Assembly (NCBI GenBank): GCA_900549945.1
Contig: URQJ01000001.1
Span: forward strand, 1 to 41,752
Source: an uncultured Oscillospiraceae bacterium
GTDB lineage: Bacteria > Bacillota > Clostridia > Oscillospirales > Acutalibacteraceae
Direction of reading: 5' to 3'
Length of the DNA: 41,752 bases
Positions 1 through 10,949 of the stretch are shown here, in pieces. The notes beneath the pieces were generated by a model. It did not search any database and was not told the origin of the DNA. It saw nothing but the letters and a program-made list of their open reading frames with translations. A program made the translations under genes and the position numbers. The stretch's first letter is position 1. Every line of letters begins with the position of its first letter.

Positions 1-58
1 CGAACCGTCGACCTCTAGCGTGACAGGCTAGCGTTCTAACCAGCTGAACTACCGGGCC
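1..58 (-). tRNA. tRNA-Asp(GUC), 3' part cut by window edge
   Basis: Reading the minus strand, a GGCCCGG acceptor 5' arm is followed by a D-arm (AGCTGGTTAGA) and an anticodon stem CTAGC/GCTAG with loop CTGTCAC, giving anticodon GUC. The T-arm begins (GACGGTTCG) and then the sequence leaves the window. It sits 6 bases downstream of tRNA-Val and should be cotranscribed with it. Confidence 0.9.
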
Positions 59-64
59 ACATTT

Positions 65-141
65 TGGTGGGGACAATAGGACTCGAACCTATGACCCCCT
101 GCTTGTAAGGCAGGTGCTCTAACCAGCTGAGCTATGCCCCC
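65..141 (-). tRNA. tRNA-Val(UAC)
   Basis: This is a complete 77-nt cloverleaf with an encoded CCA end. The acceptor stem is GGGGGCA paired to TGTCCCC, with one G-U pair. The anticodon stem CCTGC/GCAGG carries loop CTTACAA, anticodon UAC. The T-loop is GTTCGAGTC-like. It is the first gene behind the promoter at 185-213. Confidence 0.96.
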
Positions 142-184
142 ACAACAGCATCGCTTGTGCGTTCATCTCTCAGCGACGTGTTAT

Positions 185-213
185 ATAATACTACGAACAA
201 ACGGAAAAGTCAA
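185..213 (-). promoter_or_regulatory. sigma-A promoter of the tRNA-Val/tRNA-Asp unit
   Basis: On the minus strand TTGACT is followed by a 17-base spacer and TATTAT, five matches of six in each element, about 45 bases before the tRNA-Val 5' end. It lies in the AT-rich gap between hslO and the tRNAs. Confidence 0.8.
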
Positions 214-241
214 GACCTTTTTTCAAGTTTTTTTCAAAAAT

Positions 242-1147
242 TTACCGGCCCGCCTCCGCCCGTTTTTCACGCATCTGCCCCGCCAGCTCGCGCAGCTCGT
301 CCGTCGTGAAATAATACCTCCGGCAGCAGTACGGGCAGACCGCCTCCACTTTGCCGGCCACCGCGGGCAGCGTCTCCAGCTCGTCAGGCTCCAGCGTGGC
401 AAGCGCCGCATAGTATTTCTCACGGCTGCATGTGCAGGCGTAGTGCACCGGCATCTCGTCAAGCTTCTCCACCGAAAAGCCCTCGAGCGCCTTCGCGCAC
501 ATTTCCTCCGCCGTCATGCCCTTCGCGAGCATCGTCGTGACCGGCTCGAGCTTCTGCACGTTGGCCTCGAGCTTTTCGACATCCTCCGGCAGCGCACCCG
601 GCAGCACCTGCAAAAGCAGGCCGCCGGCCAGCATGACCTTCTTCGTCTCCGAATCGACCAGCACGCCGAGCGCACAGACCGTCGGGATCTGCTCGCTCAC
701 CGCATAGTAATTCGTAATGTCCTCAGCGATCTCACCGCTGACGAGCGCCACCTGCCCCATATAGGGCTCGCCCGTACCGTAGCTGCGGATGACACCGAGC
801 CGGCCCGCACAGCCTACCGCCGCGCCAACGTCGAGCTTGCCGCTCGGCTTTCTCGGCACCTCCGCCTCGGGGTGGTCGGCACAGCCTCGCACATTGCCCC
901 GGCTATCCGAGATCGCGGTCAGCGTGCCGAGCGGACCGCCGCCGTCTACGCGCAGCGTCAGCGAGGCATGCTCCTGCTTGAGCATCGCGCCCATCATCGA
1001 AGCGCCGGTCAGCAGCCGGCCGAGCGCGGCGGCCGCCGTAGCGCTCAGGCCGTGCAGGTTCTGCGCCGTGTATACCGTATCGCTGGAATCGATTGCCGAG
1101 GCCATCAGGGCGCCGTCGGAAGTGATGCAGCGTATGATTCTGTCCAA
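242..1147 (-). CDS. hslO: Hsp33 redox-regulated chaperonin
   Basis: This is a 33-kDa cytosolic holdase activated by oxidation. The family zinc site is present near the C-terminus as Cys-X-Cys (about residues 238/240, CTCSREK) and Cys-X2-Cys (about 271/274, CPYC). The N-terminal half carries the usual Hsp33 segments (ITSDGALMASAID, GYG-like turns, SGEIAEDIT). I place the start at a TTG (1147), giving an N-terminus MDRIIRCITSDG that matches family starts. The AAAGG Shine-Dalgarno stands nine bases from this TTG but touches the ATG at 1156. Length of 301 residues is normal. It follows the methyltransferase gene at 1181 and probably shares its transcript. Confidence 0.93.
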   Translation of the reverse strand: MDRIIRCITSDGALMASAIDSSDTVYTAQNLHGLSATAAAALGRLLTGASMMGAMLKQEHASLTLRVDGGGPLGTLTAISDSRGNVRGCADHPEAEVPRKPSGKLDVGAAVGCAGRLGVIRSYGTGEPYMGQVALVSGEIAEDITNYYAVSEQIPTVCALGVLVDSETKKVMLAGGLLLQVLPGALPEDVEKLEANVQKLEPVTTMLAKGMTAEEMCAKALEGFSVEKLDEMPVHYACTCSREKYYAALATLEPDELETLPAVAGKVEAVCPYCCRRYYFTTDELRELAGQMREKRAEAGR

Positions 1148-1180
1148 GTGTAACATCCTTTCGCGGCGCTTCTGCCGAGC

Positions 1181-1951
1181 TCAGCCCGCGAAAACGCCGT
1201 TTTGTGAATTTGTGATATGCGCGGCGAAAACCATCCGCTGCTCGTCCGGCACGGGCGCGTCGAAGCGCATGTCGCCGAACACCTCGACGCGGTCGAAGCC
1301 CGCCTCGCGCAGAAGCGCCGTAAGCGTCTCCGCGCTGTAGGCTCGCTCGGAAAAGCGCTCGCTGCTGCGCACATACAGCTTCTCCTGCCGCTCGAAGAAA
1401 TCGAGCTCGATCGCCACGCTCCCGTCCTGCGGACTGTACGTGTTCTGCCACACGCAGTAGATATCCGGAAGGTCGTAAACAAACGTGTTGTCCGCAAGCA
1501 CATGCTCGTGCTTGTAAGGCGTATTGGCATCGAAAATAAACCAGCCGTCGTCGTTCAGGAAAAACGCGACGCGCCGGAAGGTCTCCAGCACCTGCTCCGA
1601 GCCGGAAAGGTGGTTGATGCTGTCCAGCGCGCAGAAAACCGTGTCGACCGTGCCGTACAGGTCGAGTCGCTGCATTTTCTGGCAGAGAAACAGAATGTCC
1701 GCACCGCGGTCATAGGCCTTATCCTTCGCCTCGGAGAGCATAGCAGCGGAGCCGTCCACACCATAGACATCGAAGCCGAGCGCATGAAGCGCCAGCGTCA
1801 GGCTGCCTGTCCCACAGGCGAGGTCGAGCGTAAGGCCAGCCGCATGGCCGAGGCGCTCGAGGAGCGCTTTCAGATAGACCGCACGGCCGGCGTAATCTAC
1901 GTTCGCCGTAAGCGCATCGTAATACCGTGCAAATACATCGTAGCCCGCCAT
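1181..1951 (-). CDS. Class I SAM-dependent methyltransferase, substrate unknown
   Basis: This 256-residue protein has a Rossmann-fold methyltransferase core. Motif I is LTLDLACGTGSL near residue 45, the acidic end of strand 2 is VYGVDGS near 65, and motif IV is DTVFCALDSINHL near 105. The N-terminus YDVFARYYDALT is typical of small cytosolic YxaB/YodH-like methyltransferases whose substrates are mostly undefined. Its start codon overlaps the stop of the upstream regulator by one base (TAATG), so translation is coupled. No substrate-binding insertion allows a more exact call. Confidence 0.85.
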   Translation of the reverse strand: MAGYDVFARYYDALTANVDYAGRAVYLKALLERLGHAAGLTLDLACGTGSLTLALHALGFDVYGVDGSAAMLSEAKDKAYDRGADILFLCQKMQRLDLYGTVDTVFCALDSINHLSGSEQVLETFRRVAFFLNDDGWFIFDANTPYKHEHVLADNTFVYDLPDIYCVWQNTYSPQDGSVAIELDFFERQEKLYVRSSERFSERAYSAETLTALLREAGFDRVEVFGDMRFDAPVPDEQRMVFAAHITNSQNGVFAG

Positions 1952-2262
1952 TACTCCGCGTCGCCCTCGCCCTTCTTCTTCCAGAGACGGTCGAAAACCA
2001 GCGTGTAGCCGTCGCTGCCGTAATTCAGCGAGCGGTTTACGCGGCTGATCGTCGCCGTAGATGCACCCGTCTCCCCCACAATTTCGCTGTACACCTGCCG
2101 TGCGCTCAGCATTTTCGCCACAGCAATGCGCTGCGACATCGCCTTCAGCTCCGGCACCGTGCAGAGGTCTTCAAAAAAGCGGTAGCACTCCTCGCGGGTC
2201 TCCAGCGCCAGAATCGCATCGAACAGAAAATCTACGTTCTCGTCATGGAGCTTCGTGTTCAT
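1951..2262 (-). CDS. YerC/YecD-family TrpR-related DNA-binding protein
   Basis: This is a 103-residue helical protein of the TrpR-like YerC family found throughout Firmicutes. The helix-turn-helix is visible in the segment from LKAMSQRIAVAKML (about 38-51) to GETGASTATISRVNRSLNYG (about 63-82), where TrpR family members read DNA. B. subtilis YerC lacks a firmly established ligand. The AT-rich leader upstream holds a good promoter, so this gene heads the yerC-methyltransferase-hslO unit. Nearby lysA is not in the same unit, so a link to amino acid control is only a guess. Confidence 0.85.
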   Translation of the reverse strand: MNTKLHDENVDFLFDAILALETREECYRFFEDLCTVPELKAMSQRIAVAKMLSARQVYSEIVGETGASTATISRVNRSLNYGSDGYTLVFDRLWKKKGEGDAE

Positions 2263-2315
2263 AACAAACCCTCTTTTCTTGAAATAATACGAGACATCCC
2301 GAATATTGCTTTTTT

Positions 2316-2344
2316 ATTTTATCATTCAAAAGCAAAAAAGTAAA
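2316..2344 (-). promoter_or_regulatory. promoter of the yerC unit, spanned by an inverted repeat
   Basis: TTTACT, a 17-base spacer and TAAAAT read on the minus strand. An 8-bp inverted repeat, TTGCTTTT/AAAAGCAA at 2306-2313 and 2328-2335, brackets the -10 region, so it could be an operator. No GC-rich terminator for lysA is visible in this gap. Confidence 0.6.
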
Positions 2345-2380
2345 GCCAAAAACAAAGAATTCAAAAATAATTTATATTTC

Positions 2381-3679
2381 TTATATGTCGTTGCGGACCA
2401 GATCGGCGTACGTCTCCGCCCGGATCGCCACACGCGCCGCGCCGCCGCGCACCATGACGCAGGCCGGCCGCGGATTGCGGTTGTAATTCGAGGCCATCGA
2501 GTAGTTGTACGCGCCCGTGGAGAGCACCGCCAGAATGTCGCCGGTCTCCGGCGTCTGGATCATCGTGTTCTCCTGAATCAGGTCGCCGCTCTCACAGCAT
2601 TTCCCCGCGATCGTCGCCTTGAAGTCGGCCGGGCTGCCGGCCTTGTTCGCGACGAGGCACGTGTAATCGGACTGGTACAGCGCATAGCGCGGGTTGTCGA
2701 ACATGCCGCCGTCCACCGCCACATATGTACGCACGCCGGGGATCGCCTTGATATCGCCGACCGTGTACAGCGTGATGCCCGCCTCGCCGACGATCGACCG
2801 GCCCGGCTCGATGTAAATGCGCGGGATCTCGAGCCCGTACTGCGCGCACGCGGCATGCACCGCAGCCGAAACATCGCTCATGTAATCCTCATAGGGCACC
2901 GCGGCGTCCGAATCCTTGTACTTGATGCCGAATCCGCCGCCGAGGTTCAGGTGCGTGAGCTTCTTGCCGAGCTCCCTGTGAATCCGGTCGTAAAGCCCGA
3001 GCATGACCTGCGCCGCAAGCACGAACGGGGATTTATCGAAAATCTGTGAGCCAATATGGCAGTGCAGGCCGGTCAGCTCCACATGCTCGGCCGCCACCGC
3101 CTCGCGCACCGCCTCGAAGGCCTCGCCCGTCTCGAGCGCAAAGCCGAATTTCGAATCGATCTGACCCGTGCGGATAAACTCGTGCGTGTGCGCGTCGATG
3201 CCCGGCTTGATGCGCATCGAAATGCGCGCCGTAACGTTTCGCTCTGCGGAAAGCTGCTCAATGCGCCGCAGCTCCGTGCAGTTGTCCACCACTATGTCGC
3301 CGACGCCGCTCTCGATCGCGTAGATCAGCTCGGGCACCGATTTGTTATTTCCTTGGAAATGGATGTGCTTTGCATCCACGCCCGCAGAAAGCGCCGTAAA
3401 CAGCTCGCCGCCGGAAACGACCTCCACATCCAGCCCCTCGCTGGTCACGATGCGGTAGATCTCCTTGCAGCTGAACGCTTTACTCGCGTAGATCGGCGCG
3501 CCGTTTCCGCCGTAGTGCCGTTCGATCGAGGCCTTATACCGGCGGCAGGTATCGCGGATCTTATCCTCGCTCATCACATAGAGTGGCGTGCCGAACTGCG
3601 CGGCCAGCTCGACCGTGTCGCAGCCGCTGATGGTCAAATGCCCCCTTTTGTTCACACCGAGGCAATCGGATACAAACAT
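2381..3679 (-). CDS. lysA: Diaminopimelate decarboxylase
   Basis: This PLP enzyme makes lysine from meso-diaminopimelate in the cytosol. Fold-type III landmarks are all present: the PLP lysine in YASKAFSCKEI (near residue 67), HCHIGSQIFD, the glycine loop NLGGGFGIKY, EPGRSIVGEAG, and the dimer-interface Cys of CESGDLI. I chose the ATG at 3679 (MFVSDCLGVN, 432 residues) because GGAAGGGA lies nine bases before it. An ATG at 3688 and an ATG at 3721 are also in frame, the latter overlapping ysxC. It is the last gene after ysxC, an unusual place for a lysine gene. Confidence 0.95.
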   Translation of the reverse strand: MFVSDCLGVNKRGHLTISGCDTVELAAQFGTPLYVMSEDKIRDTCRRYKASIERHYGGNGAPIYASKAFSCKEIYRIVTSEGLDVEVVSGGELFTALSAGVDAKHIHFQGNNKSVPELIYAIESGVGDIVVDNCTELRRIEQLSAERNVTARISMRIKPGIDAHTHEFIRTGQIDSKFGFALETGEAFEAVREAVAAEHVELTGLHCHIGSQIFDKSPFVLAAQVMLGLYDRIHRELGKKLTHLNLGGGFGIKYKDSDAAVPYEDYMSDVSAAVHAACAQYGLEIPRIYIEPGRSIVGEAGITLYTVGDIKAIPGVRTYVAVDGGMFDNPRYALYQSDYTCLVANKAGSPADFKATIAGKCCESGDLIQENTMIQTPETGDILAVLSTGAYNYSMASNYNRNPRPACVMVRGGAARVAIRAETYADLVRNDI

Positions 3680-3705
3680 TTCACTCATTCCCTTCCGGAT
3701 CTTTT

Positions 3706-4299
3706 TCAGCCTTCCCCGCATTCCCCGACGGCCGCTTCGATGCGGGCCTTCAGCTCGTCCAGCCCGAAGCCGGTCTGAGAGGAAAACGGGATAAATGGGA
3801 TTTCATGCTCCTCGAAAAGCTCTGTAAAGTATTTCACCTGTGCATTGAACTGCGTTTTGTTCAGCTTGTCGCACTTGGTGCAGACAGCGAGAAACGGCAG
3901 GTCGCGCTCGATCAAAAAATTGATCATGTCAAAATCGTCGGCCGTCGGCGCATGCCGCATATCGAGAATCTGCACGACTAAGGCAATCCGCCGTTCGCCG
4001 TCGAAATAGCCCTGCATGAGTTTCGCCCAGCGCTGCTTCTCGCTCTGCGAAACCTTCGCGTAACCGTAGCCCGGCAGGTCGACGAGCCGGCAGTCCGGCA
4101 GGCGGAAGAAATTGATTGTCGCCGTTTTGCCCGGCGTCGCGCTGACGCGCGCCAGCGCCTTGCGGTTGACGAGCTTATTGATCAGCGAAGATTTTCCGAC
4201 GTTCGATTTCCCGGAAAATACGATCTCCGGCAGCTCCGATCGCTTGAGCTGGTCCGCGCGGCCGGCGGCCGCCTCAAATTCCACTGCTTGAAAATTCAT
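3706..4299 (-). CDS. ysxC: Ribosome biogenesis GTP-binding protein YsxC/EngB
   Basis: This essential TRAFAC GTPase acts in 50S subunit assembly. G1 is GKSNVGKSSLINKL, G3 is DLPGYGYAKVS and G4 is TKCDKLNK, followed by the C-terminal G5 region and the basic tail usual in the family. The ATG at 4299 is preferred over the GTG at 4311: a GAGG Shine-Dalgarno lies six bases upstream and overlaps the lon stop codon, and the resulting N-terminus MNFQAVEF fits the family. The lon-ysxC order is classic in Firmicutes. Confidence 0.95.
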   Translation of the reverse strand: MNFQAVEFEAAAGRADQLKRSELPEIVFSGKSNVGKSSLINKLVNRKALARVSATPGKTATINFFRLPDCRLVDLPGYGYAKVSQSEKQRWAKLMQGYFDGERRIALVVQILDMRHAPTADDFDMINFLIERDLPFLAVCTKCDKLNKTQFNAQVKYFTELFEEHEIPFIPFSSQTGFGLDELKARIEAAVGECGEG

Positions 4300-4307
4300 G
4301 CTGCACC

Positions 4308-6725
<2,418 letters not shown>

Positions 6726-6754
6726 ATTGAATCATTCCTTATTAAAATCAGACA

Positions 6755-6785
6755 AGGCTGCGCAGCATAACTCACCGCACAGCCT
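6755..6785 (-). promoter_or_regulatory. stem-loop between clpX and lon, possible attenuator
   Basis: AGGCTGTGC pairs with GCGCAGCCT (nine pairs, one G-U, 13-base loop) on the minus strand, followed by TTGTCTGATTTT and then the lon Shine-Dalgarno. The U-tract is broken, so it is at best a partial terminator or a processing site. Confidence 0.45.
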
Positions 6786-6798
6786 GTATGATGACTGA

Positions 6799-8124
<1,326 letters not shown>

Positions 8125-8142
8125 GCTCTCACGCCCTTTCGT

Positions 8143-8730
8143 TTACTTCGATTTCGTTTCGATGACCTTGTCGATCAGGCCGTATTCCATCGCCTGCTGC
8201 GCCGTCATAAAGTTGTCGCGTTCGGTGTCGCGCGCAATCGTCTCATACGTCTGGCCCGTGCGTTCGGCGAGGATCGTATTCAGGCTCTTCTTCATCTGCA
8301 GAATACGCTCGGCCTGAATCTGGATGTCCGTCGCCTGACCCTGCGCGCCGCCGGACGGCTGGTGGATCATGATCTCGGCGTTCGGCAGCGCAAAGCGCTT
8401 GCCTTTCGCGCCGGCCGCGAGCAGGAAAGCGCCCATCGAGGCCGCCATGCCCATGCAGATCGTGGAAACGTCGCACTTGATGTACTGCATCGTGTCGTAA
8501 ATCGCCATGCCGGCCGTAATGACGCCGCCGGGGCTGTTGATGTACAGGCTGATGTCCTTGTCCGGGTCCTGCCCCTCGAGGTAGAGGAGCTGCGCGACGA
8601 CGAGGCTCGCCGTCGTGTTGTTCACTTCATCGTTCAGCATGATGATGCGGTCGTTGAGCAGTCTCGAAAAAATATCGTAGGAACGCTCGCCGCGGCTCGT
8701 CTGCTCGACAACATAAGGCACTAAACTCAT
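8143..8730 (-). CDS. clpP: ClpP, proteolytic subunit of ClpXP
   Basis: This 195-residue serine protease forms the tetradecameric chamber of ClpXP/ClpCP. The catalytic triad is visible: Ser98 in GMAASMGA, His123 in MIHQPSGG and Asp168 in RDTERDNF. The N-terminus [11 protein letters not shown] is the usual pro/axial-loop segment. An AGGAG Shine-Dalgarno lies eight bases before the ATG. It sits downstream of tig and upstream of clpX, the standard Clostridia order. Confidence 0.98.
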   Translation of the reverse strand: MSLVPYVVEQTSRGERSYDIFSRLLNDRIIMLNDEVNNTTASLVVAQLLYLEGQDPDKDISLYINSPGGVITAGMAIYDTMQYIKCDVSTICMGMAASMGAFLLAAGAKGKRFALPNAEIMIHQPSGGAQGQATDIQIQAERILQMKKSLNTILAERTGQTYETIARDTERDNFMTAQQAMEYGLIDKVIETKSK

Positions 8731-8765
8731 TGTATGAACTCCTTTCTGAAACGCGGGTTCTGCAG

Positions 8766-8792
8766 CGCCCGCTGTCGACGGGACAGCGGGCG
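8766..8792 (-). repeat. 11-bp inverted repeat between tig and clpP
   Basis: GCCCGCTGTC and GACAGCGGGC form a perfect 10-bp stem, plus one outer C-G pair, around a five-base loop. No T-run follows on either strand, so it is not an intrinsic terminator. mRNA processing or stability control is possible. It does not match CIRCE or CtsR operators. Confidence 0.6.
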
Positions 8793-8833
8793 GCCTGCGA
8801 TCACCTTTATATACTTACCTGTAAATTGCTAAA

Positions 8834-10123
8834 TTATTCCTCCGTCTTGACGGCGGCATTCTCTTTGACAAACTCCACGGCCTTCTGGCTCTGAAGATCG
8901 CCCTTGACCTGCGCCTCGGCGACAATATTCTTGATCTTGTCGACCTCCATCTCGTAGGTCTTTGCGAGCTTCTCGTACTCCGCGTTGAGCTCCTCTTCGG
9001 TCGGCTCGAGGCCCTCGTTCGCCGCGATCTTCTCGAGCGCGAGGCGCAGCTTGACCTGCTTCTCCGCCTGCGGCTTGAACTGCTCCTTGAGCGCGTCGGT
9101 GTTCATGCCGGTGTACTTGAGGTACGTCTCGAGGTTCAGGCCCTGAGACTGGAGGCGGTAGGCAAAGCTGTTGATGCTCTCCTCAACCTCGTTGTCGTAC
9201 ATCTCATCCGGAATTTCGCCCTCGACCTTCTCGATGAGCGCCTCGAGGATCTGGTTCTCCACATCGGCCTCAGCGGACTTCTCGCGGTCGCTCTGGAGCT
9301 TCTCGCGGATGCTCTCCTTGTACGCGTCGAGCGTGTCGAACTCGCTGACGTCCTTCGCGAACTCGTCGTCGAGCACCGGCAGCTCCTTGCGCTTGATCTC
9401 GTGCAGCTTGATCTTAAAGGTCGCGTCCTTGCCCTTGAGGTTCTCCGCCTGATACTCCTCCGGGAACTTCACGGCGATTTCAAACTCTTCGCCGGTCTCA
9501 TGGCCGACGACCTGATCCTCAAAGCCCGGGATAAACTGGCCGGAGCCGAGCGCAAGCTCGAAGTTTTCGCCCTTGCCGCCCTCGAACGCCTCGCCGTCGC
9601 AGAAGCCCTCGAAATCGATGACCGCCGTGTCGCCCGTGAGCGCCGCTCTGTCCTCGACCGTGACCATTCTCGAGTTTCTGTCCTGCACCTTGACGAGCTC
9701 GGCGCTGACGTCCTCGTCCGTGACCTCAGCCTTCTTCTTCGTGGCTTCGATGCCCTTGTAGCCCTCGATCGTGATCTCCGGCTTTACGACAACGACGACC
9801 TTCATCTGCACGCCGTTCTCCTTGCTGACCTCGGTGATGTCGGCCTGACCGATGCTGATGACCTCAAGGCCGGAGGCCTCGACGGCGTCCATCAGCGCCG
9901 GGCGGTACAGCCTGTCCACCGCGCCCTCAAAGAACACGGACTCGCCGTAATACTTCTCGACGAACGCCTTCGGCGCCTTGCCCTTGCGGAAGCCCGGGAT
10001 TGCAATCTTCTTGCCCTCGGTCTTGAAAACCTCGTCGATCGCTTTATTGAAATCCTCTGCGGAAATCTCAATTTCCAGCTCGTACTTGTTTGTCTCGGTC
10101 TTGTTGGTTGCCTTTAAGTTCAT
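8834..10123 (-). CDS. tig: Trigger factor, ribosome-associated chaperone and prolyl isomerase
   Basis: This 429-residue protein binds nascent chains at the ribosome exit tunnel. The N-terminal ribosome-binding domain contains the signature GFRKGKAP (near residues 45-52). The FKBP-type PPIase domain lies at about 160-245 (DTAVIDFEGFCDGEAFEGG, IPGFEDQVVGH). The C-terminal helical chaperone arms fill 260-415. The protein is strongly acidic and lysine/glutamate-rich, as is usual. It heads the tig-clpP-clpX-lon-ysxC-lysA operon behind the promoter at 10184-10213. Confidence 0.97.
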   Translation of the reverse strand: MNLKATNKTETNKYELEIEISAEDFNKAIDEVFKTEGKKIAIPGFRKGKAPKAFVEKYYGESVFFEGAVDRLYRPALMDAVEASGLEVISIGQADITEVSKENGVQMKVVVVVKPEITIEGYKGIEATKKKAEVTDEDVSAELVKVQDRNSRMVTVEDRAALTGDTAVIDFEGFCDGEAFEGGKGENFELALGSGQFIPGFEDQVVGHETGEEFEIAVKFPEEYQAENLKGKDATFKIKLHEIKRKELPVLDDEFAKDVSEFDTLDAYKESIREKLQSDREKSAEADVENQILEALIEKVEGEIPDEMYDNEVEESINSFAYRLQSQGLNLETYLKYTGMNTDALKEQFKPQAEKQVKLRLALEKIAANEGLEPTEEELNAEYEKLAKTYEMEVDKIKNIVAEAQVKGDLQSQKAVEFVKENAAVKTEE

Positions 10124-10183
10124 TTCCTTCTATCCTCTCAGTTTTATTGCGTATTCAATTGGCTTTTTCAGCCATATAAATCA

Positions 10184-10213
10184 ATTATAGCACACACCGG
10201 CGCAATATGCCAG
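10184..10213 (-). promoter_or_regulatory. promoter of the tig-clpP-clpX-lon operon
   Basis: CTGGCA, an 18-base spacer and TATAAT, with an extended -10 TGC directly before TATAAT, read on the minus strand. The leader to the tig ATG is about 55 bases. It holds no CIRCE (TTAGCACTC-N9-GAGTGCTAA) or CtsR heptad repeats, so classical heat-shock repression is not evident. Confidence 0.75.
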
Positions 10214-10236
10214 ATAATAAACTCATTTTTTAAAAT

Positions 10237-10944
10237 TTATTCACAGTCTGCGTGCATGCGGACGAGCTTCGGAACAAAACGGATGTAGTCGCACGAAACG
10301 AGGTTCATGCGGATGCCGCGGTATTCCCCGACCGGCGCTCTTTTTGCCGCGCGGTCGCCGTGGATGTGGCCGTAGTAACAGTCCGTCACATGGAAGCGCT
10401 GCATCGTGTCGAGCAGCGCCGCGCACTCGGCCGTGTCATAGACAGGCGGGTAGTGCAGAAACACCACCGGCTTGCCGCCGAGCTTCTGCGCGGCCTCCAG
10501 CGAAAGCGTCAGCCGCCCGTTCTCGCGCGCGACGATCTTCTTATCCTCCGCGGTTTCCGCGTTGTAGAGCCAGCCGCGCGTGCCGCAGACCGCAATATCG
10601 CCGACGCGCACGGCGGAGTTGAATACGATCTCCATCGAGCGGAACCCCTGCGCCGCGAAAAACGACTCGATCTTGCTGCGCGTGGACCACCAGTAGTCGT
10701 GGTTCCCCTTCAAAAGCAGCTTTTTCCCGGGCAGGCTCTCGAGAAACGCGAAATCCCGCACGGTCTCCTCCAGCCGCATTCCCCAGGAAATATCGCCGGC
10801 CACCACGACCGTATCCTCCGCCGTCACCAACGCGCGCCAGTTCTTCTCCAATCGCTCCACGTAATTTTCCCAGCCGCGGAACACGTCCATCGGCTTGTCC
10901 GCGCCAAGCGAGAGATGCAGGTCCGCGATCGCGTACAGTGCCAT
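10237..10944 (-). CDS. Calcineurin-like metallophosphoesterase
   Basis: The 235-residue protein carries the full set of binuclear metal ligands: DLHLS near the N-terminus (residues 7-11), GDISW, GNHDYWW, a histidine in VVFLHYPPVY and GHIHG near the C-terminus. The family includes phosphodiesterases and phosphatases, and the substrate cannot be read from sequence. No signal peptide is present, so it is cytosolic. It starts five bases after thrC ends and is translated from the thrC message. A promoter for the next unit lies just downstream. Confidence 0.88.
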   Translation of the reverse strand: MALYAIADLHLSLGADKPMDVFRGWENYVERLEKNWRALVTAEDTVVVAGDISWGMRLEETVRDFAFLESLPGKKLLLKGNHDYWWSTRSKIESFFAAQGFRSMEIVFNSAVRVGDIAVCGTRGWLYNAETAEDKKIVARENGRLTLSLEAAQKLGGKPVVFLHYPPVYDTAECAALLDTMQRFHVTDCYYGHIHGDRAAKRAPVGEYRGIRMNLVSCDYIRFVPKLVRMHADCE

Positions 10945-10949
10945 GCGCC

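Noticed and set aside
3680..3721. Longer lysA start at 3721
   Set aside because: It lies inside ysxC, adds 14 residues not typical of the family, and has no ribosome site as good as that before 3679.
8766..8792. Hairpin before clpP as a CIRCE or terminator
   Set aside because: The arms do not match TTAGCACTC/GAGTGCTAA and no T-run follows.
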